Assembly: GCA_013400115.1 (NCBI GenBank)
Contig: VXBP01008287.1
Location: 435,351 to 499,350 of the forward strand
From: Rhinopomastus cyanomelas
Lineage: Eukaryota > Chordata > Aves > Bucerotiformes > Rhinopomastidae
Reading direction: 5' to 3'
DNA: 64,000 nucleotides
Part shown: piece by piece, positions 1 through 11,848 of the stretch
Position numbering within the stretch: position 1 is the stretch's first letter
Layout of the letters: every line of letters begins with the position of its first letter
Notes under the pieces: generated by a model
What the model saw: only the letters and a program-made list of their open reading frames with translations
The model's database searches: none
What the model was told of the DNA's origin: nothing
Translations under genes and position numbers: made by a program

Positions 1-458
1 TGTCCCAAGGATGTAACTTCACAAATATTTAGGTCAAACGGGGCACGCCCTGTGCTGCGCAGAAGGAGAAAAGAAGCAAACCCAGGGCTTCAACTCTTGG
101 ATGCCATAGTCTATGTGCTAGATAAGATAAAGTAGTGGCAGTCACTTGCTGTCACGGTGGGCTGTGGTCTGCTGGCTCAGCCCAGGAGATAAAGGTGGCT
201 TAGGACACAAGTGCAGTGAGTCCTGTGGGCTCCGAGCCATCACTTTCCACATGACAGTCACTGCAGTTAATCAAAGACAAACAAGTATTAAGCTAAGCTA
301 AACCAGGCTTCTCTCCACAGATTTTTTAAAACTCTATCCAGTTTTTAGAAGCATCTATCAAACTATCACTTAAAGCCCTTATAAGCATGTTGTAAATGCA
401 AAGTGCAGGGCAAATGCACATGGCACCTGTCTTCTCCCAGTCTGCTCCTCCTTGGTGG
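1..458. other. Unannotated single-copy-looking DNA
   Basis: I see no gene, RNA or recognisable repeat here. The open frames are short and match nothing known to me. Confidence 0.5.
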
Positions 459-1135
459 GGACAAAACAAAGTGCTGCACTTCAGTCACAACAACCCCCAG
501 CAGCTACAGACTGGGGGAAGAGGGGCTGGAGAGCTGCCTGGCAGAAAAGGACCTGTAAGTGTTGGTTGACAGCCGGCTGCACAGGAGCCAGCAGAGGGCC
601 CAGGTGGCCAAGAAGGCCAAGGGCATCCTAGCCTGGATCAGGAATGGGGCAACCAGCAGGAGTAGGGAAATGACCCTGTCCCTGTTCTCTGCACTTGTGA
701 GACCACACCTTGAGTACTGGGTCCTGTTTTGGGCGCCACAGTATCAGAAGGACATTGAGGTGCTGGAGTGGGGCTAGAGAAGGGCAACGATGCAGAGGAG
801 AGGTCTGGCAAACAGGCTCTGTTTGCTAAAAGGAGGTTGTAGTGAGGCTGGTGCTGGTCTCTTCTCCTTAATTACTAATGATGTGACAAGGGGAAATGCC
901 CTCAAGTTGCATCAGGGGAGTTTTGGATTGGATCTGAGGAAGGAGTTCTTTATCAAGAGAATGTTTGGGCACTGGAACAGGCTGCCCAGGGAGGTAGTGG
1001 AGTCCTCATTCCTGGAGGCATTTAAAAACTGAGCAGCTAGAGCATTTGAGGCCATGGTCTAGGGGTTAGGGAGACGTTGGGCAGATGACCCCCCTGAAGG
1101 TCTTTTCCAGCCCTGATGATTCTGTAATTCTATGA
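459..1135 (+). mobile_element. CR1 LINE, 5'-truncated (end of ORF2 plus 3' UTR)
   Basis: This is the 3' end of a CR1 non-LTR retrotransposon. Broken frames (559-777 and 790-1032) keep C-terminal ORF2 landmarks: LVDSRL, SALVRPHLEY, FWAPQY and HWNRLPREVVESSFLEAFK. The coding part ends near 1032 and is followed by a roughly 100-base 3' UTR ending in the CR1 signature TTCTGTAATTCTATGA. A stop at 775-777 and a frame change show it is dead. It resembles the copy at 27898-28805 and probably belongs to the same subfamily. Truncation from the 5' side is normal for target-primed reverse transcription. Confidence 0.95.
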
Positions 1136-1357
1136 CAGGAGCTGGTGGCTTCCGCCAGGCCCCTAGCCAGAGCCAAGAAAAACAGCCACAGGCTAGTGGT
1201 TCTTAAGTCAGAATGGGTTTTCTCAGGTATGACTGAGGTTCATCATCAACCTGGGACTGCTTCCTCATTGCAAAGCCTGAACAGGATGAACCTTCTCACT
1301 CCTGTCTCAGCAGTGCCTGGGGCTCTCATCGTGGTTCTGGAAATAGGGGACAGATAT

Positions 1358-1965
1358 CATAGAATCATAGAATCATTCAGGTTGGAAGACCCTTGGGAAC
1401 ACCCAGTCCAACGATCAACCCTACTCTACAAGTTCACCCCTAAACCTGATACCCCATCTAAGCGACTTTTAAACACATCCAGGGACAGTGACTCAACTAT
1501 GACCCAGAACAGCCCATTCCAGTGCCTGACCACTCTCTCTACGAAGAATTTTTCCCTGATGTCTAGTCTAAACCTATTCTGTTGAATTTTGAAGCCATTT
1601 CCTCTGGTTCTGTTGCTAATTACCTGTGAGAAGAGACCAGTACCAACATCTCTACAGTGTCTTTCCAGGTAGTTGTAGAGAACGATGAGGTCTCCCCTTA
1701 GCCTCCTCTTCCTCAGTCTAAACAGCCCCAAGTCTCTCAATCACTCCTCACAAGACTTATTGTTCTGCTCCGGCAGGGGGGTTGGACTCGATGATCTCTT
1801 GGGTCCCTTCCAACCCCTAACATCCTACGATCCTATGATGATCCTATTCTCCACGCCCTTCACCAGTTTTGTTGCCCTCCTCTGCACTTGCTCCAGCACC
1901 TCAATGTCTGCCTTGTACTGAGGTGCCCAGAACTGGGCACAGTACTCAAGGTGCTCAGCCTTCAT
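1358..1965 (-). mobile_element. CR1 LINE, 5'-truncated, interrupted by a nested CR1
   Basis: A minus-strand CR1 starts at left with its 3' tail (CATAGAATCATAGAATCATT) and reads into the ORF2 C-terminus. The frame at 1426-1740 shows LGLFRLRKRRLRGDLIVLYNY and VRHWNGLF. The copy is split: its sequence stops near 1760 and resumes near 1844 with the next ORF2 segment (reverse complement of the VLEQVQRRATKLVKG region). The intervening 1761-1843 is a separate plus-strand CR1 tail. It resembles the copies at 9631 and 61743 and is probably a moderately old subfamily. Confidence 0.93.
1761..1843 (+). mobile_element. Very short CR1 tail nested in another CR1
   Basis: About 83 bases of CR1 3' UTR (GGTTGGACTCGATGATCTC, then CCTTCCAACCCCTAACATCC) end in degenerate CCTACGATCCTATGAT repeats. 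It lies in the opposite orientation inside the minus-strand copy at 1358-1965. Being inside, it must be the younger insertion. CTTATT on the left and CCTATT on the right may be remnants of a target duplication, but this is weak. Confidence 0.85.
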
Positions 1966-2021
1966 GGATTTTGTCTGGGGCTGGCATGAGGGCAGGGATC
2001 CAGTCTGGCTGCAGCTTCCCC

Positions 2022-2418
2022 AGCACTGGAGCACCTGCCTTATGAGGAAAGATTTAGAGTCCTGAGACATTTTAGTTTGGAGAGAAGGTTATGAGAGGAC
2101 TTAATCACTGTCTATAAATCCATGAGGGCTGGATGTCAAGAAGAAAGAGACAATCTCTTTTCACTTGCACCCTGACAAGGGGCACTGGGTGTCAGATGGA
2201 GCACAGGAAGTTCCATCTCAACATGAGGAAAAACTTCTTTGCTGTAAAGGTTACAGAGCCCACAGGTGTGGAGTCTCCTTCCCTGGAGACTTTTAAGACA
2301 CCTCTGGACGTGTTCCTCTCTAATCTGTCTTAGGTTCTATGGTCCTGTTGAGCAGGGGACTCGAGGGACTTGGACTTGATGACCCCTGAAGGACCCTTCC
2401 AATCCCTAATGATCTGGA
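2022..2418 (+). mobile_element. CR1 LINE, 5'-truncated (ORF2 end plus 3' UTR)
   Basis: A plus-strand CR1 fragment starts inside the segment encoding EHLPYEERLRELG (here GCACCTGCCTTATGAGGAAA). It continues through the MEHRKFHLNMRKNFFAVKV segment (frame 2133-2333) and ends in a 3' UTR with CCTTCCAATCCCTAATGAT. The terminal octamer repeats are degraded. It belongs to the same tail type as 20884, 21929, 34770, 35298 and 58060, the commonest subfamily in this window. Confidence 0.9.
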
Positions 2419-3411
2419 TATCTGTGCAGTGGCCACTGCTAGTGCAAACCCCAAACCCTTCAAATACTGATCTAAGTGCTGGGCAGGGCAGAAACTTGCC
2501 CTGGCTCCAAGGGTGGCTGTCCTGGTGGGCAAGGCAGGACAGAAGCAACAGCAGATGAAAGCTTGTTGTTGTATCCCAGCCTGATCAAGGAATAAGGGAA
2601 ATCTATTGTGCATTTTGGCAGAGAAGGGTCTCCCATGTCCTTGGTGGCATCTGGGTGGCATCACTGATGGCATGTGAGCAAGGCAGAGACATCACATGGC
2701 CCTAAGAAGAGGACAAAGGCCAGCTCTGAAGCACCTCTGAGAGCAGACAGCCTTGTCCATGACTCTTTTCCTCCATCAGCTTTTCATGGTTTGCTCTGGT
2801 GGTGTTAATTCCCCAATTTCTTTCTCGTAGCCCTGCTCCCATTGTTTCCAAGCAAAGCATTGTCATGAGCCAGTGCTATATTTAGGACAGGATGTCAGCC
2901 TGCGCTACCAGCCGCCTTCTTTGAACTGGAGATTTTTACCTTCTACGTTGGCAAAGAAGCAGTTCAACAGAAAAGTAGAAAAATAAACAAGTGTTTATTT
3001 AAGACATGCCTTGCCATATCCAGACACACAAGTGTCACCTCGCATTCTGGCCCTTCCACAGTCCCAGTCAGAAGAGCACAGGTTTTTTTCATGACATACA
3101 CAAAGGATTATTTCCTAAGAAGATTGAGAGTTTCCTTCAGAGGAAAAGAAAAAAAGAAAGGAGGAAGGAATCTGCAGAATAGCTCTTAGGAAGCTGCAGC
3201 TCTGGAGGCCCTTTCGTCCCCCACCAGTGGAATGTATTTAAATATAGCATGGGCTGCCCAGCGTGCGGCCAGAGGAACACCGTAACCCAGCAAAGGAGTA
3301 ACTTCAGCCAAAGACAGACAGTGCCAGGCTTTCAACACATGCCTCTTGTCAGCACCTGTCACCAGGCCTAAGAGGTGCTTCTTTGACTTGAGTTGGCTCC
3401 ATCAAAAGGTT
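2419..3411. other. Unannotated DNA with a purine tract
   Basis: No gene or repeat family is recognised. A purine-rich run lies at about 3139-3170, otherwise the sequence looks single-copy. Confidence 0.45.
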
Positions 3412-3655
3412 TGATTCTAGAATCACAGAATGTACTGGGTTCGGAAGGACCTCCAAAGGTCATCCAGTTCAACCCTTCTACAACAAGCAGGGACAGCTCT
3501 AACCAGAACAGATTGCCCAGAGCTCCATCAAGCCTGACCTTGAATGGCTCCAGGGATGGGGCCTCCACCATCTCTCCAGGCAGTCTGTTCCAGGGGTCCA
3601 ACACCTTCTTATTATGGAACTTTTTCCTCCCGTCCAGCCTGCTCTGCTTTACTAT
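3412..3655 (-). mobile_element. CR1 LINE 3' fragment
   Basis: A minus-strand CR1 begins with TTCTAGAATCACAGAATG and GGAAGGACCTCCAAAGGTCA. It reads back through the ORF2 end (on the minus strand LDPWNRLPGEMVEAPSLEPF, within 3368-3604). The tail matches the copy at 62402-62650, a subfamily distinct from the most common one here. It is strongly 5'-truncated. Confidence 0.9.
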
Positions 3656-4167
3656 GTTTTAATTTTCACGCACAGCCTAACTTGCTGCTTGTGCTGCAAA
3701 GCAGCCTGCAACTCCTCAACAAAGCTCCACCAGGCTCTCTCTGTGCTCTTATGAACAGGAAATGATCCCAAGAGATTTGCAAGGCTCCAACCTCATTCTC
3801 CATTAGTTCTCCTTATTCAAGACTGCTCTTAATTAGGCTCCTCACAGATAATTTTGATTCGTTATTTTTTGGACAACCAGAGAGTTGAGATGTCATGCCT
3901 CTGTGAACCCTCCATTCCTAGCTAGATCATGACCCTCAACATTCAACTACAGCAGGTTGTAAAGTGGATTAGAAAATCCTTTTCCTCCTCTAACAATTTT
4001 TTTGAGCCAAACCTAAAATGTTTCAAAGCCTCAGTGTCATTCCTGCCTTGTGGGAGATGTAGCTGCATCACACTCACACAACGAATGCGGTGGGCTACTT
4101 TCCCTGTGACATCCCGTGTCACCCTTTCCCTGGCAGTGAAAAGGGTGATGCACCAGTGAGATGAATG
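3656..4167. other. Unannotated DNA
   Basis: Nothing recognisable. Short open frames lack any family resemblance. Confidence 0.4.
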
Positions 4168-4388
4168 GCGAGGATTGTTCCAGCTTAGGGAAGAAAAGAC
4201 ACCAGGGGCACCTTATAGCTGCCTTCCGATACCTGAAGGGAACCTACAGGAAGGCTGCAGGGGGACTTTTTACAGGGGATCTAGCAGTAGGACAAGGGGA
4301 AATGGTTTTAAACTGAAGGAGAGGAGGTTTACACTGGATCTTAGGAAAAAGTTCTTCAATACAAGGGAGGAGAGACTCTGGAATTGAT
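4168..4388 (+). mobile_element. CR1 LINE fragment lacking its 3' UTR
   Basis: The frame at 4175-4387 shows the CR1 ORF2 C-terminal pattern SSRTRGNGFKLKERRFTLDL followed by RKKFFNT. The match is lost at about 4388, before the end of ORF2, so both ends are missing. A CR1 without its 3' end implies later deletion or rearrangement, because insertion normally starts from the 3' end. Confidence 0.85.
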
Positions 4389-5370
4389 AACCAAAGCTAT
4401 TTCCTCAGCAGAATGCAGACAGGAGTGTTTTGTCTGATGTTAGTTTGGAGCCATGCCCTTGTCACCCTTCGAGACCCTACCTGCTCTGGAGCTACACTTT
4501 GTGTTCTGCAACATGCTGACCTGTCCTCCCACATACATTTTCCAGAGCACAACCAAGAAGCTATGAACCACATTCAGCTGCAATGAGGAGTCTGAAATAG
4601 CTCAGGCTGTCTGGCCAGAGACCTTCTGTTGTAACAACGGGCTTTGGTTGCAGATTTATCTGCTATGGATCCTGCTTCCCATACGGCAGGATGAACCCTA
4701 GGATGCAATAATATAAGCAGGAAGGGCTGTAATTTGAAGACCTTCCCACATCAAGCAAGTAAAACAATCTCCTCTTTCAGAATGTAACATAATTTTTGCA
4801 TGAGGATCCTTTAAAATAATATACAGCGCTGCTGAACGGGAGCCATGGGGGGAGTCTCTCTGGTCCTCACTTGGTTCTTAGATTTAGCTGATAGTTTCAC
4901 TCTGACTGCTGTAGTTCATACACAGAAGCTCTAAGCTTTCCTTTCAAATGCAGAAAAAGCTGCACATTACACTGGCTGTTTCCTGAGCCTTTTGCAGGAA
5001 TAAATGTACTGACAACCAACACGACAGTCCATCCCTTGATTTCAAATAATAAGTGTTCTGGTACCTTGATTTCCCTCCCCAGATGGCAGCAGGTTATTCT
5101 CATGCCACACTGCCCACCCGGAAGGACTTTGGGGGACCCTCTCCAGATTCCAGTGATCAAAGTAAGAATAAGCTGGAGCTGCATCAGCTTCAGTAAATGA
5201 AACAGCATATTGGGACAAAAAGGTTGATTTCCTCTTTCACTGTGCAGGATTTGTATTTGGGATCCAAAGTTAACTCTGGAAAAGGCAGAAAGCCAACTTG
5301 TGTTATTGGTATGTCAGACTAGCCAGTGTCCTTCCATTCAAGGAGACTTTCTGTAGGAAGGACACCGTAC
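4389..5370. other. Unannotated DNA
   Basis: No feature recognised. The minus frame at 4897-5208 (103 aa) is of chance length and resembles no family I know. Confidence 0.4.
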
Positions 5371-5502
5371 TCTCAGCTCTGGAGATGTTTAAAACCCACT
5401 TGGACATGTTCCTGTGCAACTTGATCTAGGGGATCCTGCTCTGGCAGGGGTATTGGACCAGGTGATCTCTCAAGGTCCCTTCCATCCCTAGTATCCTGTG
5501 GT
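5371..5502 (+). mobile_element. CR1 LINE 3' end (short)
   Basis: The last codons of ORF2 (the MFKTHLDMFLCNL-type end) are followed by the 3' UTR GATCCTGCTCTGGCAGGGGT and CCTTCCATCCCTAGTATCC. The terminal repeats are eroded. It is of the common subfamily in this window. Confidence 0.85.
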
Positions 5503-5598
5503 TGCTTGTTCAGGCACAGCACTGGGATAGAGGTGTTTGACTGTTCACAGGGGAGCCAGTCCACATGCTGTAAGCAACGATGCCTCTACATTGTGCTC

Positions 5599-5622
5599 CA
5601 CACTACACAAGTGTGTAGTGTG
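5599..5622. repeat. Perfect short inverted repeat (10-base arms)
   Basis: Arms CACACTACAC and GTGTAGTGTG flank a 4-base spacer AAGT. A further partial copy of the left arm (CTCCACACTA) follows at about 5631. No function is implied. Confidence 0.8.
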
Positions 5623-5792
5623 TACTACAGCTCCACACTAACACAAGTTTGCATCTGCCAACAGCTAAAGCTCCCAGCGGTAATGATTGTGTCACTGAGG
5701 GGGCTGTTGGACAATGATCAGTGTTGCACAGCCAGACCCTCACATCAGAAGATTGTAGGAAAATGAATCTCACGCACTTTTGAAACTGTTTT

Positions 5793-5985
5793 ACAAATAA
5801 GGGTGGTGCGTCACTGGAACAGGTTGCCCAGATAGGTGGTGGAGGCCCCATCCCTCAGGACATCCAAGGTCAGACTGGATAAGACTCTGAGCAACCTGCT
5901 CCAGCTGCAGATGCTGCTGCTCACTGCAGGGGGCTGGCCTAGATGAGCTGCTTTAGAATTCCTTTCCAATCCAGTGCATTCCATG
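5793..5985 (+). mobile_element. CR1 LINE 3' end, older subfamily
   Basis: The ORF2 end (CACTGGAACAGGTTGCCCAG, then GTGGTGGAGGCCCCATCCCT) is followed by a 3' UTR ending TCCAATCCAGTGCATTCCATGAC. The divergent tail suggests an older subfamily than its neighbours. It is strongly 5'-truncated. Confidence 0.85.
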
Positions 5986-8641
5986 ACTTGCTTCCCTTTA
6001 ATATGGACAAAAAACTCCTCATTCTTTGAAGACTCCAAGCAGCACCCACACAGTAACCAAAGCAGAATAGAAGAGAAAGAACCAGCAGTTCAACAGTGCT
6101 GCATTTCTTTGCTGCACACCAAGCTTGGAGCAGTGGAACGACACAAGCTGTGCAGCAGAAACCAGTCACCATGGGTGCTCCTATTTCAGCAAGTGCTTCA
6201 GAGAAATTTATGGCTAATCAGGACCGTGACATTATTAACGCGCTCTGTACCCGGCCAAGTGCAGATGTGTGCTTGCATAAACCTTTCCTTATCCCTGTGA
6301 GAAGCGGAGTGCTGCAGCCTGTCACCCTTCTATAAACAGTTCCACATCCAAGATCTCAAGCATTGCTGCATCACCTTCTGATGATCTTCACTTTCCTTGT
6401 AGGGTGTCAGAGGCAGAGGCAATAGCAAATGCGTGACCACAGCCCCTGTGGGCTGGTGAGTTTCCAAGAAGGGGCAAATGCTGATAACTGTTGCATGTTA
6501 TTTTACCAACACAGTGAAGAGTCATCCAAAGTCTAAAGAAGCCAGTGAAAAAACTTCCCTCTGGCTTCACTGGGATTTGCATCTGGCTATTAATTATTTG
6601 AGCTCGTTAGTCAACTTGGTGCTTTTAGGACCTTAAATTACCACCCAAGTGCATTGGGGAAAGTCATGCTAATTATTAGAAAAGATGGATCAACAACATG
6701 TTTGGTGATTGCCACCATCCCAGTTTCCCCTCCACTTCTCACAGAAAATAATGTTTCAGCCATTCCAATGGCTTTTCCAGCCAGTTTTGCTGTTTAAAGG
6801 TAAGTTTGGTCGGGCTTTCTTCACATTTCTTCATGCCCTTGTTTTCCCCCATCCCTCACATTTGGCAGGTGAGCAGTCTGGCTTTTCTAAGATGCCTCAG
6901 TGAATATTTCCCATTAAGATGCAGGGAGAGGTTGGAGAAGATATCCATCCTGGATTGTGCTGCTTTTCTTCCTGCAGATGTAAACTCAAGAAGGAAATTG
7001 GAAAAAGGAAAGGTAGCCTTTCCCTGGCCATATCCTGCAGCAGCCAGGACCCACCTGGTCCCTAGACAGCATTGGAAAATCTCAACACGTTGCAAACTCA
7101 TAATCTGCCTCATATGGCCCCTGAACAACAAGATCCAGAACACAACTTTAGCTGCACCCTAGCCCTCACAGTGCCAAAGGTCTCCTCCAGGCACAGGCAG
7201 GGTAGGCAGCCTCCAGCTTGCAGCAGGCAGCAGAATCAGATCTCCCTTCTTCTCACCACTAGAGCTTGAACTGGCTGGATAGGAGGAGATGGAGCTTCAC
7301 CACACCTCCACCTGCTGTTCATGTCCTCAGAGCTCAAGGAGGCATGGGCAAGAGGAGCAGGGTCAGGCCAGGAGTGCAGGCAGGGCGGTCCTAGGAGGTT
7401 GGGGGCAGAAGTTACATGATGTGCTAACCCCATCTAACCAAACCCATCTGGAAAACACTCCACCACCATCAATAACCTGCATTTTCTTGCAGGAACAACC
7501 TAAACAAAGTCATTCCTTTTGCCATCTCCAAATGTCATGGGGCTCTTTCTACCCTTTCCTTGATATATAAAGGATCTGCACATGTGCTCTGGAAGCCTTT
7601 TGTGGATAATTTCTGATGATCAACCTGGAGAAAGTAAAAGCTTTATTAGAAAGTTTCTAATAAACTTCCCTGGAAGTTTATTCAGCTGTAACTCTGGAAG
7701 TTACATAAGGAAACTAGATAAAACTAGAGCACTGAGTAAACATAGCTCTAAAAGAAGTCATCATTGCACTACAGCACTCTGAGACCATTTTGAGGTCTTC
7801 TCTGCTTCTTCACCTGCTGGCCTCCAGATGAATGTCAGAGGGAGAAGGTCCTCTAGGATGGCAGCAGTCTAGTTTCACATCCATTTGTGGCCACATCGAT
7901 GGCTGGTTCTTCCCAGGCAGTCATCCTCACTGCTGTAGTGCAGAGCGACACCAAGGCTTAAACCCAGGTCCTGACGGGGAGTCAGCACTGAGCTCTCCAA
8001 CCAAGCTGAGCTCTCCAGGGAGCAGAATGTTCTCTGCACATACTTTTTGTACCACTCAGCGTGTTACATAAACTCCCAACAGGTAGAGCCATTGCAAGTG
8101 TTTAGAAGGCTGTATTTATTACAGCAGTAATTCCAGCATTTAAACGTTCTGACAGCTGCTGTAGACAAATATGCAATAAAAATCAAAGCCAGTTCCAGAC
8201 TAGTATTCAGAGGTAGGAGACTGCATAGACATTTGGGTTCTGAGCCATGTTGTGCTTTGTTTAGTGTTCAGAGATGGTACAGAGGGCTGCAGCATCCCTT
8301 CTCCACATTCAGGTCAAGCTCAGGTCGTGTTACTTTCACTTTCCGGGCTTGGCTGCATAAAGTTAGAGCTCTGTCTCCCATTCCTGAGCAACTGGCTGCC
8401 ATGGTGTAAAACATGACTGGCTCATGACACGCTGCTTGTAGGAACAAAAGATTTGAGCATCCTCAGCTCCTCCAGTTCACACCTGCAACCATGATCTCAG
8501 TCAGAGACAGGACCACAGAAACTGAAATCACCACCAGGGCTTGTCTGCCAGTGCCTCTGGGTGTCTGCACAATGTCCCCATTCATGTTTGGTAGAAATAG
8601 GAGTAGCCTGTGCTGCAGAGAACCTGAGCTCCATTCACTGC
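5986..8641. other. Long repeat-poor stretch
   Basis: No gene or transposable element is recognised in about 2.6 kb. The overlapping frames at 6806-7162 (+) and 6856-7143 (-) have no recognisable domain and look like chance. A palindrome at 7659-7682 is listed separately. Confidence 0.45.
7659..7682. repeat. Perfect 11-base inverted repeat
   Basis: AATAAACTTCC and its exact reverse complement GGAAGTTTATT are separated by only 2 bases. The centre (TTCCCTGGAA) has the spacing of a STAT-type TTC-N4-GAA element. A binding role is pure speculation. A related half (GGAAGTTAC) follows at about 7699. Confidence 0.8.
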
Positions 8642-8780
8642 TGGAATCATAGAAAAATGTGGGTTGGGAGAGATGCCTGGAGGTGATCTAATCCAACCTC
8701 CCACTGGAAGCAAGGGCAACCTGAAATTATTGCAATTAGCTCATTCCAAACATGAATCGGTCCTTACATGAAGCCAAGAG
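8642..8780 (-). mobile_element. Old CR1 3' fragment
   Basis: A minus-strand CR1 tail reads GAATCATAGAAAAATGTGGG, then a degraded form of the usual GGACCTCTGGAGGTCATCTAGTCCAACC. Divergence is high and the right boundary is approximate. Confidence 0.7.
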
Positions 8781-9630
8781 AGAGACCCTATGACTGCGAT
8801 GTGGATTCCCGTTGAGAAGCCACAGAATCCCTTGACAAACGGCCCCACTGGTGCCCAGAGGAGAGATGGCAGCAGATGTATTCAAAGCTTTTGGAGGAGG
8901 TTGGGAGTATTTGTCAATAAGCAAGCTAAAAGCAGTGAAAAGGACCCCACACTACCCTTGCTGGCTTTAGAGGGTGTCATCTGTTACATGTGACTGACTC
9001 AGCAAGGTGACATTGAGCCAGCTGTTTACAGCACTCAGAAGGGAATTCAAATGACTCCTCCCTCAGAGAGCTACAAGAGGGGGACTTCTTCAGCCAGCAG
9101 AGTTGTTCTCAAAGCAATCATGTCCATCAGTGTCCATCACTTTACCCTTCCTGATCTATGAAAGCAAACCACTGTTTCTATTCTCATGGGCACACAGCAC
9201 TACGATGGTGTTCACTGAGGAGAAGGGATGATCTCAGAAGTGTCCAGCTTTTCCCAGTGCCAGCTAACACAAGCCGCTTCACACTCAACAGCCAGTTTCA
9301 GGACGTCTGTTGACATCCCTGCCTGCCTATGCTTTGAAATAATTCAGTTCTCTGCTAAAAGCATTTTGAGTCTCACTTTGTGACCCCTTCTAAAAGCACC
9401 ACACAAAACTAAGCAATGTGAATGTGCACAGCAGGCAAATCTGAATCACAGCACAAAGTCACCTAAACAAACTCTAGTAGCCAAACCTCAGTTCAAGGTC
9501 TGCACTTGCAACAAAGCTGAAGAGCAAATTGCCAGCCCCACAAAGCACTGCAGATACCACTGTCTCCATTGCCAAGACTCCAAGACTAGTCATGGTGGAT
9601 AATGCAGATATGCCTGATGGGCATGATTCA
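8781..9630. other. Unannotated DNA
   Basis: No recognisable feature. Confidence 0.4.
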
Positions 9631-10040
9631 GGGAATCACAGAATCATTAAGGTTTGAAGAGACCTCCAAGACCAAGTCCAACCATAAACCCAACCCCACT
9701 CTGACCACTAAACCATATTCCCTAGGACCACATCTATTCTTTGAACACCTCTAGAGACAGTGACTCCACTCCCTTCCTGAGCATCCTGTTCCAATTCCTG
9801 ACCACTCTGTCAGGGAAGAAATTTTTCCTGATGTCCTATCTAACCCTCCCCTGGCACCACTTGAGGCCATTTCCTCTTGTTCTGTCACTAGTGACTTAGG
9901 AGAAGAGACCAACCCCCTCCTCTCTACAATTTTGGTTCAGGTAAAGAGCAATAGGGTCTGCTCTCAATGTCCTTTTCACCAGACTAAACAACCACAGTTC
10001 CCTCAGCTGCTCTTTATAAGACCTGTCCTCCTGCACTTCA
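9631..10040 (-). mobile_element. CR1 LINE, 5'-truncated
   Basis: A minus-strand copy starts with AATCACAGAATCATTAAGG and shows CAAGTCCAACCATAAACCC, typical of the subfamily also at 1358 and 61743. The coding remnant reads LRELWLFSLVKRTLRADPIA and LYLNQNCREEGVGLFS on the minus strand. The right boundary is blurred near 10036-10045. Confidence 0.92.
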
Positions 10041-11848
10041 CTATGGAATGGCTTAAGGAACTTAGCCCACTGCAAGCGATCTCCATTGAAATCGTGAGTC
10101 CTCTGAAGGCCTGTGTTGTCTGTAGGGGTATCTAAGGACTCAAACACAGCTGGACATGTTGTTCAGTAGCAGGAGGTCTGCACCACATAGCCACCGAGAT
10201 GAACGGTCCGACCCATACCACTCCAGCCCTTCTTTCACTAACAGCAAGCAAGCCACGGTTATCATGCCTGCTACCTTAGAACTCCAGCTAATTGGCTCTC
10301 TGGAGACAACTATAACAATACTGGCTTCAGGGCCTGCCAGGCCAAAGGCACTGCAGTTGGTCAGCTCTGGAAATATTTTATTACCTTTGACAGAAAATGC
10401 CATTTTCATCTGTAATCTGCTGTTACAGTATGTCCCAACAACCTGCAAAGGAAGAAGGGATTTGTACAAGATCTCAGGGTGTTCTGAGCTGCCTGGCCAG
10501 TTTTCAGTCATTTTGCTGAGTAGCTTGAAAGAAAAATATACAGAGCAGCCAAAGGTGCCATCACTAGAGTAGGGGAGGAAATTGTGTCATGGAACAGAAA
10601 AGGTTTTGAGTGATGTTGTCTTCACAGCCTCCTGTGAAGGCAAGAAATTCATGACTCCTTCCAAGCACAGCCTTTACCCACTTGACCACATTACAATCGC
10701 CATCAGGTTTGTTGTCTTTTCCCCTTGATCTTGATCTGGTTCTTCCAACGTTTGTCAGCTGTCCCCTCCATCTTTGTCTCCACTTGGACCTCCAGCTCTG
10801 GAGATGTGACAGAATCAAATAATCACACCCAAAAATCTGCAAACCTACTAAAGCAGCTGACTTATTTCCTGTGTTAGATTTCAAAGTTCTTAGCCATTTA
10901 AAGAACAGAGGTCCTTGCTGAAATGTTCACAGTGGTAGGTCTTCTGGAACCTGCTTTATTTCAGCAGCTTGTAGAGGAACTGGATTCATCTGTGGTTAAG
11001 GGCTAGGCAAGCACAGCAGGTGTATTCCCTGTCTCCAGCATCCTGCATCTTGTTCAAACTGGTTTCCATCCTCCTCATTCCCAACAAAACACTGTTCACA
11101 AGAGTCACTGACAATGTTTTCTTGGCCAGATCTCTAGTCTCTTCAACTTTAGCCTCTGTTTTGACATGCTTATATCTTGTCTCAGCTTTCATGATCCTGT
11201 CCCTCAACATTTCTGTCAGGAAAATGCTTTCCATATTGAGCCAACTAAAGGGCACTTCCATTGGTAACTTGATTCAAATCAAATCAAAAGGGGATGGTAG
11301 GGGGTTGGGGGATGTTAATTTGTAATTTTCTAGATGAACCAAACTGTCCTAGGAATTTTTATCGATGTTTTCTGGGTTATCAGTCTGAAGGCAACGGTGA
11401 TGCACAGACCCATATTCTACCTGTGGTGAAGCTGAGGTACAGAACACAGCAGCACTGGAGATGCAGTTCAGATCTGTGTGTGCTGTCCTTTGCCCAACTC
11501 CAAGAAGCCACCAGGTTGAGTCAAACTACTAATCAGTGGGAAAGTCCTTCACAAAGTGAGCTTATACAGTTGGTTCTCAACTCTCACATGGGAATGCAGG
11601 TTCCAGAGCCTCATCTTTGATCAAATGAGAAATCCCAGAGAAAAGTCTGGCAGATAGCAGCCATGTAGATAATCTTAAGGGGACTCCCAAAACTCCTAAA
11701 ACTGCAAGGTAAGATTTTAAAGAGACAAGGTAATAGAGGAACAGCATGCAAACAGCACAGATTCACTAGTGACAAAACCTGAAGAACAGCAGTCAGTCAC
11801 CTCTGATGAGAAAACATCACACACACTGAGACAACCAACATGTTGATG
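10041..11848. other. Unannotated DNA with two chance-length frames
   Basis: Frames of 138 aa (10156-10572, +) and 123 aa (10140-10511, -) overlap on opposite strands. Neither resembles a known protein and neither can be supported as an exon. No repeats are recognised. Confidence 0.4.

Noticed and set aside
10140..10572. Opposed open frames of 138 aa and 123 aa
   Set aside because: They overlap on opposite strands, have no recognisable domain, and are within chance length for six frames over 64 kb.
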